Part shown: piece by piece, positions 8,607 through 16,467 of the stretch
Layout of the letters: each line of letters opens with the position of its first letter
Numbering within the stretch: the stretch's first letter is position 1
Assembly: GCF_000760735.1 (NCBI RefSeq)
Contig: NZ_JMEX01000009.1
Location: 52,412 to 116,411, forward strand
Length of the DNA stretch: 64,000 nucleotides
Origin: Rhodococcoides fascians A44A
Lineage (GTDB): Bacteria; Actinomycetota; Actinomycetes; Mycobacteriales; Mycobacteriaceae
Direction of reading: 5' to 3'
Notes under the pieces: generated by a model
Databases searched by the model: none
What the model was told of the DNA's origin: nothing
Seen by the model: the letters and a program-made list of their open reading frames with translations, nothing else
Translations under genes and position numbers: made by a program

Positions 8607-9569
8607 TCACGCAGGTTCCGGTGTTGCCGCGCCGGTCACCGCATGACCTGGGGGACGGTTCGCTGTTTTTCGTTCTTTGGGTGTGTCGATCAATGCGTTA
8701 TGTGCAGCATCGCGTACCCAGCCTGTGATTCTGTCGAGGGTTTCGGATGGCAGGTGCCATCGTTGCCAATACAGGGGAATGGTGACGTTGTGGTCGGGGT
8801 CGAGGTGAACGAGTGTCCCGTCGGCGAGGTCGCGTGCGATTTGTCCTTCCGGTAGCACGCCCCACCCGAGTCCGAGTCGAGCTGCAGTCAGGAATTCGCG
8901 GTTCGATGGGAGGTAGTGGATCGGGGGCTCACGGTGCGCCTTGATCTTGCGTAGATAGGCGTGTTGCAGGTCGTCCTTTTTGTCGAATCGCAGCATCGGG
9001 AGGCGGCTGGGATCGCAACCGTCGGAGTCGGCGTCGCGAATGAGTGAGGGTGCGCACGCGGGCCAATAGACCATGGCTCCGAGCGGTTCGACCGTACAGC
9101 CAGGTGCTGCGGTGCGTGAGGTCGTCACGGCGGCCATGACCGCGCCTTGACGCAGTAGAGCGTCTGTATGGTCCTGATCTTCGATGTGGAGGTCCAGCAG
9201 TATCCGTCGGTCGACGGCTATCGCTTTCATCACCGGTTGGAACCACGTCGAGACCGAATCGGCATTGATAGCAAGTGAAAAGCGCAGCGGTGCAGCAGTA
9301 TTCGTTGTCGTTGAGCCGCCGCGTAGCTCAGCGTCGGCGTCGACGGTGAGGACTTCGATCTGCCGCGCGAGTCGGAGCAGGGCTTGCCCGTTTCTGGTGG
9401 GTAGTACCGGCCTGGTTCGCTGTAGCAGCGCGGCCCCCGACGCTCGTTCGAGCGCGGTAATGCGTTGGCTGACTGCAGAAGACGAGATGTGCAACGCCGT
9501 TGCAGCTCCCTCGAACGACCCTGAATCGCAGATCGCGGCAAGTGTGGCGAGCTGATCGTGGTTGTACAT
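8607..9569 (-). CDS. attR: LysR-type regulator AttR (ArgP/LysG-like)
   Basis: A 320-residue LysR-family activator of the LysG/ArgP (IciA) branch. The N-terminal winged HTH includes LATLAAICDSGSFEGAATAL and SAVSQRITALE, and a periplasmic-binding-like effector domain follows. The ATG at 9569 is preferred over an upstream TTG at 9575. It is divergent from a LysE-type exporter gene about 75 bases away, the same arrangement as the corynebacterial lysG-lysE pair, in which the regulator senses a basic amino acid and induces its exporter. In R. fascians, att genes are known to be needed for full virulence through an autoregulatory compound. That fits AttR sensing the att product or a related amino acid. 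Confidence 0.88.
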   Translation of the reverse strand: MYNHDQLATLAAICDSGSFEGAATALHISSSAVSQRITALERASGAALLQRTRPVLPTRNGQALLRLARQIEVLTVDADAELRGGSTTTNTAAPLRFSLAINADSVSTWFQPVMKAIAVDRRILLDLHIEDQDHTDALLRQGAVMAAVTTSRTAAPGCTVEPLGAMVYWPACAPSLIRDADSDGCDPSRLPMLRFDKKDDLQHAYLRKIKAHREPPIHYLPSNREFLTAARLGLGWGVLPEGQIARDLADGTLVHLDPDHNVTIPLYWQRWHLPSETLDRITGWVRDAAHNALIDTPKERKTANRPPGHAVTGAATPEPA

Positions 9570-9644
9570 CCACAAATACTAAACCTAGATCAGCGATACT
9601 TAGGAAACGTGCATCGATGCTGGAGCGGTCGTACCGTTCTTGCC

Positions 9645-10268
9645 GTGAACAACCCCGTTCTGGCCTATCTCCCCGTCGCTATCGTCTTCGGAATAATCCC
9701 AGGTCCTGACGTCATGTTGGCGGTCAAGCACTCGCTTACCGGCGGTGTGCGTCACGGCATCGCCGTAGCTTTGGGTGCGGCGACGGGGTCGATGGCCTGG
9801 GGCATCGCTGCGGCCGTGGGGTTGGCGTCCTTGCTCACCAGCGTCCCCGGGGCATTCGACGCGGTACGTATCGCAGGTGCCGCCTACCTGGTGTTTCTAG
9901 GAATTCAGAGTATCTGGCAGCGCAAGGGCAGCTTCACCGACGTCGATGCCGCGACTTACAACGCGCACCAGCCGAAGTGGTCGCGAGCGTTCATGACCGG
10001 TTTCGTCGCGGACCTGTTGAATCCGAAAATGGGTGCGTTCTACCTGGCGGTGCTGCCGCAGTTCATTCCGCGCGACGGGAACGTTTTCGTTTGGTCCATG
10101 CTGCTCATGTCGATCGAGTTCGTGGTGGCGCTGATATGTCTGTCCTCGTACGCACTTCTTGCCTCGTCCGCTCGCCGGTTCTTGGAGAAGGGCCGCTTGG
10201 GGGCGTGGCTCGAGCGTGGACTGGGTGTTGTTCTGGTGGGATTCGGCGTCCGGCTGGCCTTCGAGTAA
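9645..10268 (+). CDS. attX: LysE/RhtB-type exporter AttX
   Basis: A 207-residue membrane protein, the usual LysE-family length, with about six hydrophobic helices. The family signature GIIPGPDVMLAVKHSLTGG lies near the N-terminus. The GTG at 9645 gives the canonical start (NNPVLAYLPVA); the frame is open further upstream but would run into the attR promoter region. The family exports amino acids and related small polar molecules. Between attR and the att biosynthetic operon, it most likely exports the att product, a role inferred from context. Confidence 0.87.
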   Translation: MNNPVLAYLPVAIVFGIIPGPDVMLAVKHSLTGGVRHGIAVALGAATGSMAWGIAAAVGLASLLTSVPGAFDAVRIAGAAYLVFLGIQSIWQRKGSFTDVDAATYNAHQPKWSRAFMTGFVADLLNPKMGAFYLAVLPQFIPRDGNVFVWSMLLMSIEFVVALICLSSYALLASSARRFLEKGRLGAWLERGLGVVLVGFGVRLAFE

Positions 10269-10355
10269 ACACCCCCGCCGTCCGAGCCCTTCTCCCTTCG
10301 CTCTTTCAACTACTCGACCCGAGCCCGACGTGACTTGATTGTGTAACGACGCCTT

Positions 10356-10378
10356 GGCCCGGGTCCGCGCCCCGGGCC
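10356..10378 (+). promoter_or_regulatory. GC-rich hairpin in the attX-attA gap
   Basis: GGCCCGGG at 10356-10363 and CCCGGGCC at 10371-10378 form an 8-bp perfect stem with a 7-base loop. It lies 88 bases after attX and 95 bases before attA. It could terminate attX transcription or attenuate read-through into attA. There is no U-tract. Confidence 0.4.
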
Positions 10379-10472
10379 GTCCAATCCCGCCAGGTCTTGG
10401 CTTTGCCGTGCCCTAACCCGAACTTTCCTGTACCGAAACCGAACCATCACGCACACAGAGGGGTACCGATCA

Positions 10473-11990
10473 ATGAGCGAAAAGCTCTGGGGTGGAAGAT
10501 TCTCCACCGATATCACCGACGATGTACTTCGCTACACAGAGACAGCATCGGTAGACAGCAGAATGCTCGAACACGACCTGTGGCAGAACATCGCTCATGT
10601 TCTGATGCTCGGTCGCGCGGGAATCAACACCGAACCCGACACCAAAGCGCTTCTCGCTGGGCTGCTCGACATGGAGAGCAGCCGAGCCGACGGTGGATTG
10701 CAGCTCGACGTCCGACAAGAAGATGTGCACCTCAACACCGAATTCATGCTCATCGAACGGATCGGACCCGTCGGCGGCCGCATGCACACCGCACGGTCCC
10801 GAAACGATCAGGTGCAGACCGACGCACGCATGGTCACCCGCGAGTGGCTGCTCGATGCCAGCGAAGAACTGCTCATGTTCGTGCAGGATCTGCTCGGGTG
10901 CCCCGAGTCGGAACGAGAAGCAGTTCTACCCGGCTACACGCATTCGCAGGCAGCGCAACCGATTTCGGTAGCATTTTGGAAGGCTGCGCACGCACAGGCC
11001 TTGCTGCGTGATGCCTCCCGACTGATGGATGCCTGGAAGCGCATCAACATCAATCCGCTCGGCGCGTGTGCGCTCGCCGGAACTACATTCGCCCTGGACC
11101 GCGATTACACCTCCCGGCTTCTCGGGTTCGATGCACCGATGGTCAATGCGCTCGATGCGACGTCGACGAGGGACTGGACAGTCGAAGTAGCGGGCGCAGC
11201 TGCCAGCGGTGCTGTGAATCTATCTCGCATGCAGGAAGAGATCGTCACCTGGAGCTCGAACGAATACGCTCTCGCCGAAGTGCACGATTCGTTCGCGACC
11301 GGTAGCTCGATCATGCCGCAGAAGAAGAATCCGGTGGTTGCAGAACTGGCGCGAGGGAAGTCCGGTCGCGCGGTGGGTGCGCTGGTGCAACTGCTGGTGA
11401 TGGAGAAGTCGGTCGGTCTCGGGTACAGCTGCGACCTGCAGGAGGACAAACCGGTTTACTGGGGCGCCCTCGATACGTACCTCGACACCATTCGCCTGTG
11501 CCGACGCCAGAACCTGCACACCGCGTTCGACGGTGCTCGCGGCAGAGCCCTGTGCTGGGACAACTTCTCGACCGCGACAGAGATCGCCAACATCTTGGTC
11601 TCTCGGTTCGACGTTCCTTTCCGCACAGCCCACCGCATCACCGGTGACCTCGTCAACGCCGCCCTCGCAGCCGGTCACACCCTGCGCAACGTCGCGTTCA
11701 CCACCACTTTCCTCCGCGAGGAACACGACATCGACATCAGTGAGGTCGACATGAAGCAGATATGCGATCCGCTCCACACACTGCGCAGCTACATCTCTGC
11801 CGGATCCACCGGACCGACGCGGGTCTCCGAACAGCAGGAGCAAGGCCTGGCCGACGTGACCGACAGACTCGCCGAAATCCGGCAAGCCAGAACCCGCCTC
11901 TGGGAGGCGAAGGCGGAATGCCTACGAGCAGCGCGATCCGTCGTCGGCGGCGTGAGCGTGCCCGAACTCGCGATGGAGGTCGGGGTATGA
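10473..11990 (+). CDS. attA: Argininosuccinate lyase homologue AttA
   Basis: A 505-residue member of the fumarase/aspartase superfamily, closest in motifs to argininosuccinate lyase. The family signature GSSIMPQKKNP is intact, and TARSRNDQVQTD and PGYTHSQAAQP carry the other conserved active-site stretches. ASL splits argininosuccinate, or an analogue, into a guanidine compound and fumarate. GAGGGG lies 9 bases before the ATG. It opens an eight-gene operon and is coupled by ATGA to the argininosuccinate synthase homologue, so the pair can install a guanidine group on an amine or ureido substrate. It is a second, specialised copy rather than the housekeeping argH. Letters A-H are assigned by order, as for the published att locus. 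Confidence 0.9.
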   Translation: MSEKLWGGRFSTDITDDVLRYTETASVDSRMLEHDLWQNIAHVLMLGRAGINTEPDTKALLAGLLDMESSRADGGLQLDVRQEDVHLNTEFMLIERIGPVGGRMHTARSRNDQVQTDARMVTREWLLDASEELLMFVQDLLGCPESEREAVLPGYTHSQAAQPISVAFWKAAHAQALLRDASRLMDAWKRININPLGACALAGTTFALDRDYTSRLLGFDAPMVNALDATSTRDWTVEVAGAAASGAVNLSRMQEEIVTWSSNEYALAEVHDSFATGSSIMPQKKNPVVAELARGKSGRAVGALVQLLVMEKSVGLGYSCDLQEDKPVYWGALDTYLDTIRLCRRQNLHTAFDGARGRALCWDNFSTATEIANILVSRFDVPFRTAHRITGDLVNAALAAGHTLRNVAFTTTFLREEHDIDISEVDMKQICDPLHTLRSYISAGSTGPTRVSEQQEQGLADVTDRLAEIRQARTRLWEAKAECLRAARSVVGGVSVPELAMEVGV

Positions 11991-13174
11991 GCATCGTCCT
12001 GGCATATTCCGGCGGATTGGACACATCCGTTGCCGTGCACTGGCTCAAAGAGCGCTATCAGACCGAGGTCATCGCGTACTGCGCGAACCTCGGCCAAATC
12101 GAGGACCTCGAGGCCGTCTCGAAGCGCGCAACCGCGGCCGGCGCGTCGGAAGTTATCGTCGAAGACGTCCGAGACCTGTTCCTCCACGACTATGCAATCC
12201 CGGCTCTCGCCGCCGGCGCTGCATACGAGGGAAAATATCTTCTGGCTGCACCGTTGTCTCGACCGTTGATCGCCGAGCGGCTGGTCAGCATCGCTCGCGA
12301 ACGCGGTGCATCCGCAGTCGCTCACGGTGCCACGGGCAAGGGAAACGATCAGGTCCGGTTCTACACCTCCGTGCGGGCGTTGGCTCCCGAGCTCGACATC
12401 CTCGCACCTGTCATCGATTGGGAAATGACCTCCCGCGGTAGCGAAATTGCCTACGCCGATCGTCACGGTATCGATGTGGGTGTCAGCAAGACGACGCCGT
12501 ACAGCATCGACACCAATATCTGGGGCACCAGCATCGAGTGCGGGGATCTCGACCTCATCGACCACGCTCCACCGCCCGATGCATGGCAGATCACGACCGC
12601 GCCGGTGCAGGCACCGGATCGTCCAACAACGATCACGATCGAGTTCGAAGCAGGCATCCCCGTCGCTCTCGACGGCCGCAAGCTCGACCTGATCGACCTG
12701 GTCAGCGAACTCGGGGACACAGCGGCCGCGAACGGTATCGGGCGTACCGAAATTCTCGAGAGCCGCATCGTCGGATTCAAGAGCCGCGGAATCTACGAAG
12801 CACCCGCTGCAACAGTTCTTCTCGCTGCACGAACCGATCTCGAAGCACTCGTACTGGACCGAGAGACGCTCCACCACAAGCGGTCCATCGCCGACCAGTA
12901 CGCAGAGTTGGTCTACTACGGCTACTGGTTCACCGATCTGCGTGCAGCACTCGATGCTTACTGCGCCCGTCTGGCTCACCGCGTGACGGGCACAGTGACC
13001 GTCGAGCTGTACAAGGGCTCCGCTCGATGCATCGGCCGGACGTCCCCGAAATACGGCCGATACAGCTCGGCTCTGGCCGATTACGAAGAGGCAGACACCT
13101 TTCTACACGAAGCAGGTGCCGGATTCGCGTACTGCTGGGCTCTCCCACTCACCGAAGGAGTTGTCACTCGATGA
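11987..13174 (+). CDS. attB: Argininosuccinate synthase homologue AttB
   Basis: A 395-residue ArgG-type enzyme. The PP-loop SGGLDTS starts at residue 8, and the ATP/citrulline-binding region GATGKGNDQVRF and the C-terminal KGSARCIGRTSPK region are present. The reaction joins citrulline (or a ureido analogue) and aspartate with ATP hydrolysis to AMP and PPi. Its ATG overlaps the attA stop, and its stop overlaps the attC start, both as ATGA. With AttA it forms a complete guanidinylation pair dedicated to the att product. Confidence 0.9.
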   Translation: MSIVLAYSGGLDTSVAVHWLKERYQTEVIAYCANLGQIEDLEAVSKRATAAGASEVIVEDVRDLFLHDYAIPALAAGAAYEGKYLLAAPLSRPLIAERLVSIARERGASAVAHGATGKGNDQVRFYTSVRALAPELDILAPVIDWEMTSRGSEIAYADRHGIDVGVSKTTPYSIDTNIWGTSIECGDLDLIDHAPPPDAWQITTAPVQAPDRPTTITIEFEAGIPVALDGRKLDLIDLVSELGDTAAANGIGRTEILESRIVGFKSRGIYEAPAATVLLAARTDLEALVLDRETLHHKRSIADQYAELVYYGYWFTDLRAALDAYCARLAHRVTGTVTVELYKGSARCIGRTSPKYGRYSSALADYEEADTFLHEAGAGFAYCWALPLTEGVVTR

Positions 13175-13749
13175 AAGACACCCGCTCTGTTCTGCTCATC
13201 TCCGACGGATCACGGTGGGGCGAACTCGCCCACGACTTTCTCCGCCGCAGATTCGCCGACGTCGACTGGTTTGCCTGGGACTACGGCGATCCAGTAACTC
13301 GATCGTTCGATCAGTGGCACGGGTGCGACCTGCTTCTGTCCTTCAAATCGGACTTCATCCTGTCCGAGGCCACACTCGATCGAGTGCGGGAACTGGCCGT
13401 GAACTTCCACCCGGCGACCCCGAACTACCGAGGGATCGGCGGATATCGCTACGCGATCGACGACAACCAGACGCAATTCGGGGCCACCTGCCACATCATC
13501 ACCCCGAAGGTAGATGGCGGTCCGATCATCGCAGTCGACCGATTCGACATCGTCCCAGGCGAATCCGAGACGAGCTTGAGCGAACGCACCGCCGCCGCCG
13601 CACTGGCTCAATTCCATCGAATCGTCACCACAATATGCAACGGCACCGCTATCAGCGCCGATCACAGCGAACAATGGGGACAACGTCTCTACACACGCCG
13701 CGCCCTCGACGCAGACCGCCGAAAGCGTGGGGAGCTGGTCGAAGCGTGA
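13171..13749 (+). CDS. attC: Formyltransferase-like protein AttC
   Basis: A 192-residue protein with the core of the formyltransferase fold used by glycinamide ribonucleotide and methionyl-tRNA formyltransferases. The central signature is NFHPATPNYRGIGGYRYA, containing the conserved His and the substrate-loop Tyr-Arg-Gly, followed by FGATCHIITPKVDGGPII, which supplies the later catalytic Asp. It is shorter than Fmt (about 310) and near PurN length (about 200). It is likely to transfer a formyl group from 10-formyl-tetrahydrofolate to an amine intermediate of the att pathway; the substrate is unknown. ATGA and GTGA overlaps join it to attB and attD. Confidence 0.8.
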   Translation: MKDTRSVLLISDGSRWGELAHDFLRRRFADVDWFAWDYGDPVTRSFDQWHGCDLLLSFKSDFILSEATLDRVRELAVNFHPATPNYRGIGGYRYAIDDNQTQFGATCHIITPKVDGGPIIAVDRFDIVPGESETSLSERTAAAALAQFHRIVTTICNGTAISADHSEQWGQRLYTRRALDADRRKRGELVEA

Positions 13750-14570
13750 GAACACTGCACTCACCCTCCGCCACCCACGAGCCCCACGATCGGCCCAGGT
13801 CGCCCGAAGCCCATGGCGGTACTGCAGTTCGCAACGGCCCCTTGGCGATCATCGAATTCGACGGTGAAGGACACAACACGTTCTCCACAGACAAGATGCG
13901 CGGCATCACCGAGTTGGTCTGGCAGCTAGGGGACACCCCGGATGTCGAGGGGCTGGTTCTGTACGGGGGAGACGGTCGATCCTTCGGTGTCGGCGGTGAC
14001 TTCAACGAAGTCAAGGACTTCACGGGAGGCTCCGAGGTCAACCGATGGATCGACGCCTGCGTGGACATGTATCGAGCAGTTCTGTCGATCTCGAAACCGA
14101 CCGTGGCAGTCATCGACAAATACTGCATCGGCATCGGTCTTCAGTTGGCACTGTGCGCCGACTGGCGCATCGGAACGTCGACGTCGGACCTCCGTATGCC
14201 CGAGCTCAAGTTGGGTATCTCCTGCATACTCGGAGCTCCGCTCCTGCAACGCCGAGTAGGGCCTGCCGTGGCGAATCGAATGATCATCGGGTGCGATCGA
14301 TGGCTCGGTACCACCGCACTCTCCGACGGCCTCCTCGATGAACTCGTTGCAGCCCATAGTGACCCGCTCGCTGCAGGATGCACCCGAGCACAGGCACTGG
14401 CCGAGTACCAATCGGTGCCGTTTGCCCGCACCAAGGCGTTCGTCAACCACGATCTGCTGCTCGACATGGAACGAGCCCGTATTGCAGCAATAGCCGGCCA
14501 CCGAGCGGGGTTCGCTGCAGGCGATGCGGCCCAACAGAAGATGCGCACAATTGTCGGAGACAACCCATGA
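13746..14570 (+). CDS. attD: Crotonase-superfamily enzyme AttD (carboxymethylproline synthase-like context)
   Basis: A 274-residue enoyl-CoA hydratase/isomerase-fold protein. The oxyanion-hole stretches are GGDGRSFGVGGDFNEV and KYCIGIGLQLALCADWRIG, and MPELKLGI follows as in crotonases. Translation starts at GTG 13746 within a GTGA overlap. Crotonases catalyse C-C bond formation, hydration or decarboxylation of CoA thioesters. In carbapenem clusters a crotonase (CarB/ThnE) makes carboxymethylproline for the beta-lactam synthetase. Here the next two genes encode a synthetase-like and an oxygenase-like protein in the same order of logic, so a CarB-like condensation is a reasonable inference. 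Confidence 0.83.
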   Translation: MRTLHSPSATHEPHDRPRSPEAHGGTAVRNGPLAIIEFDGEGHNTFSTDKMRGITELVWQLGDTPDVEGLVLYGGDGRSFGVGGDFNEVKDFTGGSEVNRWIDACVDMYRAVLSISKPTVAVIDKYCIGIGLQLALCADWRIGTSTSDLRMPELKLGISCILGAPLLQRRVGPAVANRMIIGCDRWLGTTALSDGLLDELVAAHSDPLAAGCTRAQALAEYQSVPFARTKAFVNHDLLLDMERARIAAIAGHRAGFAAGDAAQQKMRTIVGDNP

Positions 14571-15727
14571 CCCCAACCGATCATGGGTGGGTCGTCTTTT
14601 CGCACAGCGGCCGCATCCGCCGTGTTGGCGGACATACCGGCCCCGTTCTGAACCGCAACGACGGAACAGTCATGATCACGACGCCGCTGCACGGCGAATG
14701 CCGAGTCTTTCTCTCCCGCACCGATGATGCACGGACATGGGCGGTGGGAGCGCAATTCGCGGCGACCGCCGCGAGTGTCGGTCACCGCGCAGGAACCACC
14801 ACGGCACTTCGCCCCGGGACGACTCTGGTCTGCTCCGCCGACGGAGAGTTGTCGGTGCACCGCGCTGTCCCCCGATCGTCGCCGTCGGGCGGTGTCCCAG
14901 GGTGTTCGCTCGAACAGGCCATGGGGTGGCTCGACCATGGATTACGCACTGCAGCAACGGAAATCGCATCGTCGGGTCGTCCCATTCGCTTACTGCTCTC
15001 CGGTGGTGTCGACTCCGGACTCCTCGCCTCCTACTTGTGGAGGGCCGGTGCCGACGTCCGTGCACTGACCCTCCGCACACCCTGGGGTGACGAAATCGAC
15101 GGTGCCTCTCGAACAGCGCGCCACGTCGGTCTGCCGCTCGACGTCATCGACGTCACCGCACAGGAATCGACAGCGGCGATCTACCCGTGCATGCAGCACA
15201 CTCAATCCGATGATGCAGAAGTCATCACCGTGCATCTGCTGGTGACAGTGGCCTTCGAGTTGGCGCGAGCATGTGGTGCCGACCTCGTGACCGGACTCGG
15301 CAGCGATCTGCTCAACGCCGGAAGCGATTTCGGTATGGGCGCAGTCGCCGGCGATCTGAACGAACGTATCGACGACGCCAGCGCATCAGGAATGATGGTG
15401 ACCGGCCAATTCACCCCAGGGCCGCGCATGTACCACCCGTACTGGAGTCCTGCTCTACTGCACCTTCAACAGAGTGTCCCCGCTCAGCTGAAGACCGTCG
15501 ACGGCATCGAAAAGTACTACCTCCGCGAGCTCGCGGCCTACCAACTGCCCCGTGAGACTGCGTTCGGGAGAAAAGTCGCAATCCACCAAGGGGCGGGTTT
15601 GTCAGCAGGGTTGGACGGCGCGCTCGGAGAACAACTGGCTGCCGTCTGTGCCCAAATCCGGGCACAGACCCTCGATGAGGTCCCTCTGGGAAACCACGAT
15701 GTTGCGGTCGGCGGTGAGCAGCGGTGA
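14567..15727 (+). CDS. attE: Asparagine synthetase / beta-lactam synthetase-like protein AttE
   Basis: A 386-residue protein with the AMP-forming amidotransferase (asparagine synthetase B) C-terminal domain. The PP-loop is LLSGGVDSG near residues 142-150, followed by further synthetase-like sequence such as ELARACGADLVTGLGSDLLN. The N-terminal part is only about 110-140 residues, roughly half a normal Ntn glutaminase domain, and starts MTPTDHGW without the catalytic Cys2. It therefore cannot use glutamine in the usual way, as in beta-lactam synthetases, which adenylate a carboxylate and close a ring onto an internal amine. The crotonase before it and the clavaminate-synthase-like enzyme after it support a ring-closing or amide-forming role. 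Confidence 0.82.
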   Translation: MTPTDHGWVVFSHSGRIRRVGGHTGPVLNRNDGTVMITTPLHGECRVFLSRTDDARTWAVGAQFAATAASVGHRAGTTTALRPGTTLVCSADGELSVHRAVPRSSPSGGVPGCSLEQAMGWLDHGLRTAATEIASSGRPIRLLLSGGVDSGLLASYLWRAGADVRALTLRTPWGDEIDGASRTARHVGLPLDVIDVTAQESTAAIYPCMQHTQSDDAEVITVHLLVTVAFELARACGADLVTGLGSDLLNAGSDFGMGAVAGDLNERIDDASASGMMVTGQFTPGPRMYHPYWSPALLHLQQSVPAQLKTVDGIEKYYLRELAAYQLPRETAFGRKVAIHQGAGLSAGLDGALGEQLAAVCAQIRAQTLDEVPLGNHDVAVGGEQR

Positions 15728-16467
15728 CGGCCACCGATCCCGGAGATCTCGCGGCAGTGGCCACCCGGGATGGATTCGCTCTGGTCGGCGACGTCGACTT
15801 CGGCAGAAGCGACTTCGAGGTCTTCGTGCAGGGGCTCGGGACTCTCGCCACACATCGGTTCGGCACCGGAAGCGCAGGTCTGCTCGATCTCGACGCAAGC
15901 CCGCTACCGGACCGCGTCGTCACCGGGCGCAGTGCCCTGCCTCTGCACACCGACGGCACACTTGTCGGGACCTGTCCCAAATACATTGCGCTGTATTGCA
16001 ATGCAGTCGATCAGCCCACAGGATCCGGACGCACAGAACTCTGTCTGCAATCGGATCTACTCGATGCAACACTCCCACCGGACCTGAGCACGGTGACCGA
16101 CGTGGATTGGGAGTACTACGTCACCGACCAATCCCACTTTCCCGACGTCGCGCACCGCTGGCTGTCGATTCCACCTGCAGTGCGATCAGCAACGGGGACA
16201 ACGCGGTTGAACGTGGCACTCCCGTTCACCGAGGAACGGACCACCCCCGCAGGATGGTCGGTCCGTCTGGCGGGCTCGACCGAAGAAGACAGCCGGGCCG
16301 TCTTCGCACGGCTCGACTCCTACCTGCGGGGCAGTACCAGCTTCTACTCGCACGACTGGGCCCCGGGTGATCTTCTCGTCCTCGACAACGAACAGGTTCT
16401 GCACGGGCGGACAACGATCGAACCGGGCAGCGTCAGACACTTGTTCCGAGGACAGATCAATGTCTGA
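15724..16467 (+). CDS. attF: Fe(II)/2-oxoglutarate oxygenase AttF (clavaminate synthase/TauD-like)
   Basis: A 247-residue non-haem iron oxygenase. The HxD part of the metal triad is in LPLHTDGTLVG near residue 75. The distal His and the 2-oxoglutarate-binding Arg are in EQVLHGRTTIEPG and downstream (GSVRHLFRG) near residues 224-240. Clavaminate synthase and CarC, members of this superfamily, perform hydroxylation, ring closure, desaturation or epimerisation on beta-lactams. It starts at GTG within a GTGA overlap with attE, and its 3' end overlaps attG by eight bases. The exact oxidation is unknown. Confidence 0.82.
   Translation: MTATDPGDLAAVATRDGFALVGDVDFGRSDFEVFVQGLGTLATHRFGTGSAGLLDLDASPLPDRVVTGRSALPLHTDGTLVGTCPKYIALYCNAVDQPTGSGRTELCLQSDLLDATLPPDLSTVTDVDWEYYVTDQSHFPDVAHRWLSIPPAVRSATGTTRLNVALPFTEERTTPAGWSVRLAGSTEEDSRAVFARLDSYLRGSTSFYSHDWAPGDLLVLDNEQVLHGRTTIEPGSVRHLFRGQINV

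Noticed and set aside
11789..12979. 396-codon minus-strand frame across attB
   Set aside because: It is antisense to an intact argininosuccinate synthase with all motifs; long antisense frames are expected at this GC content.
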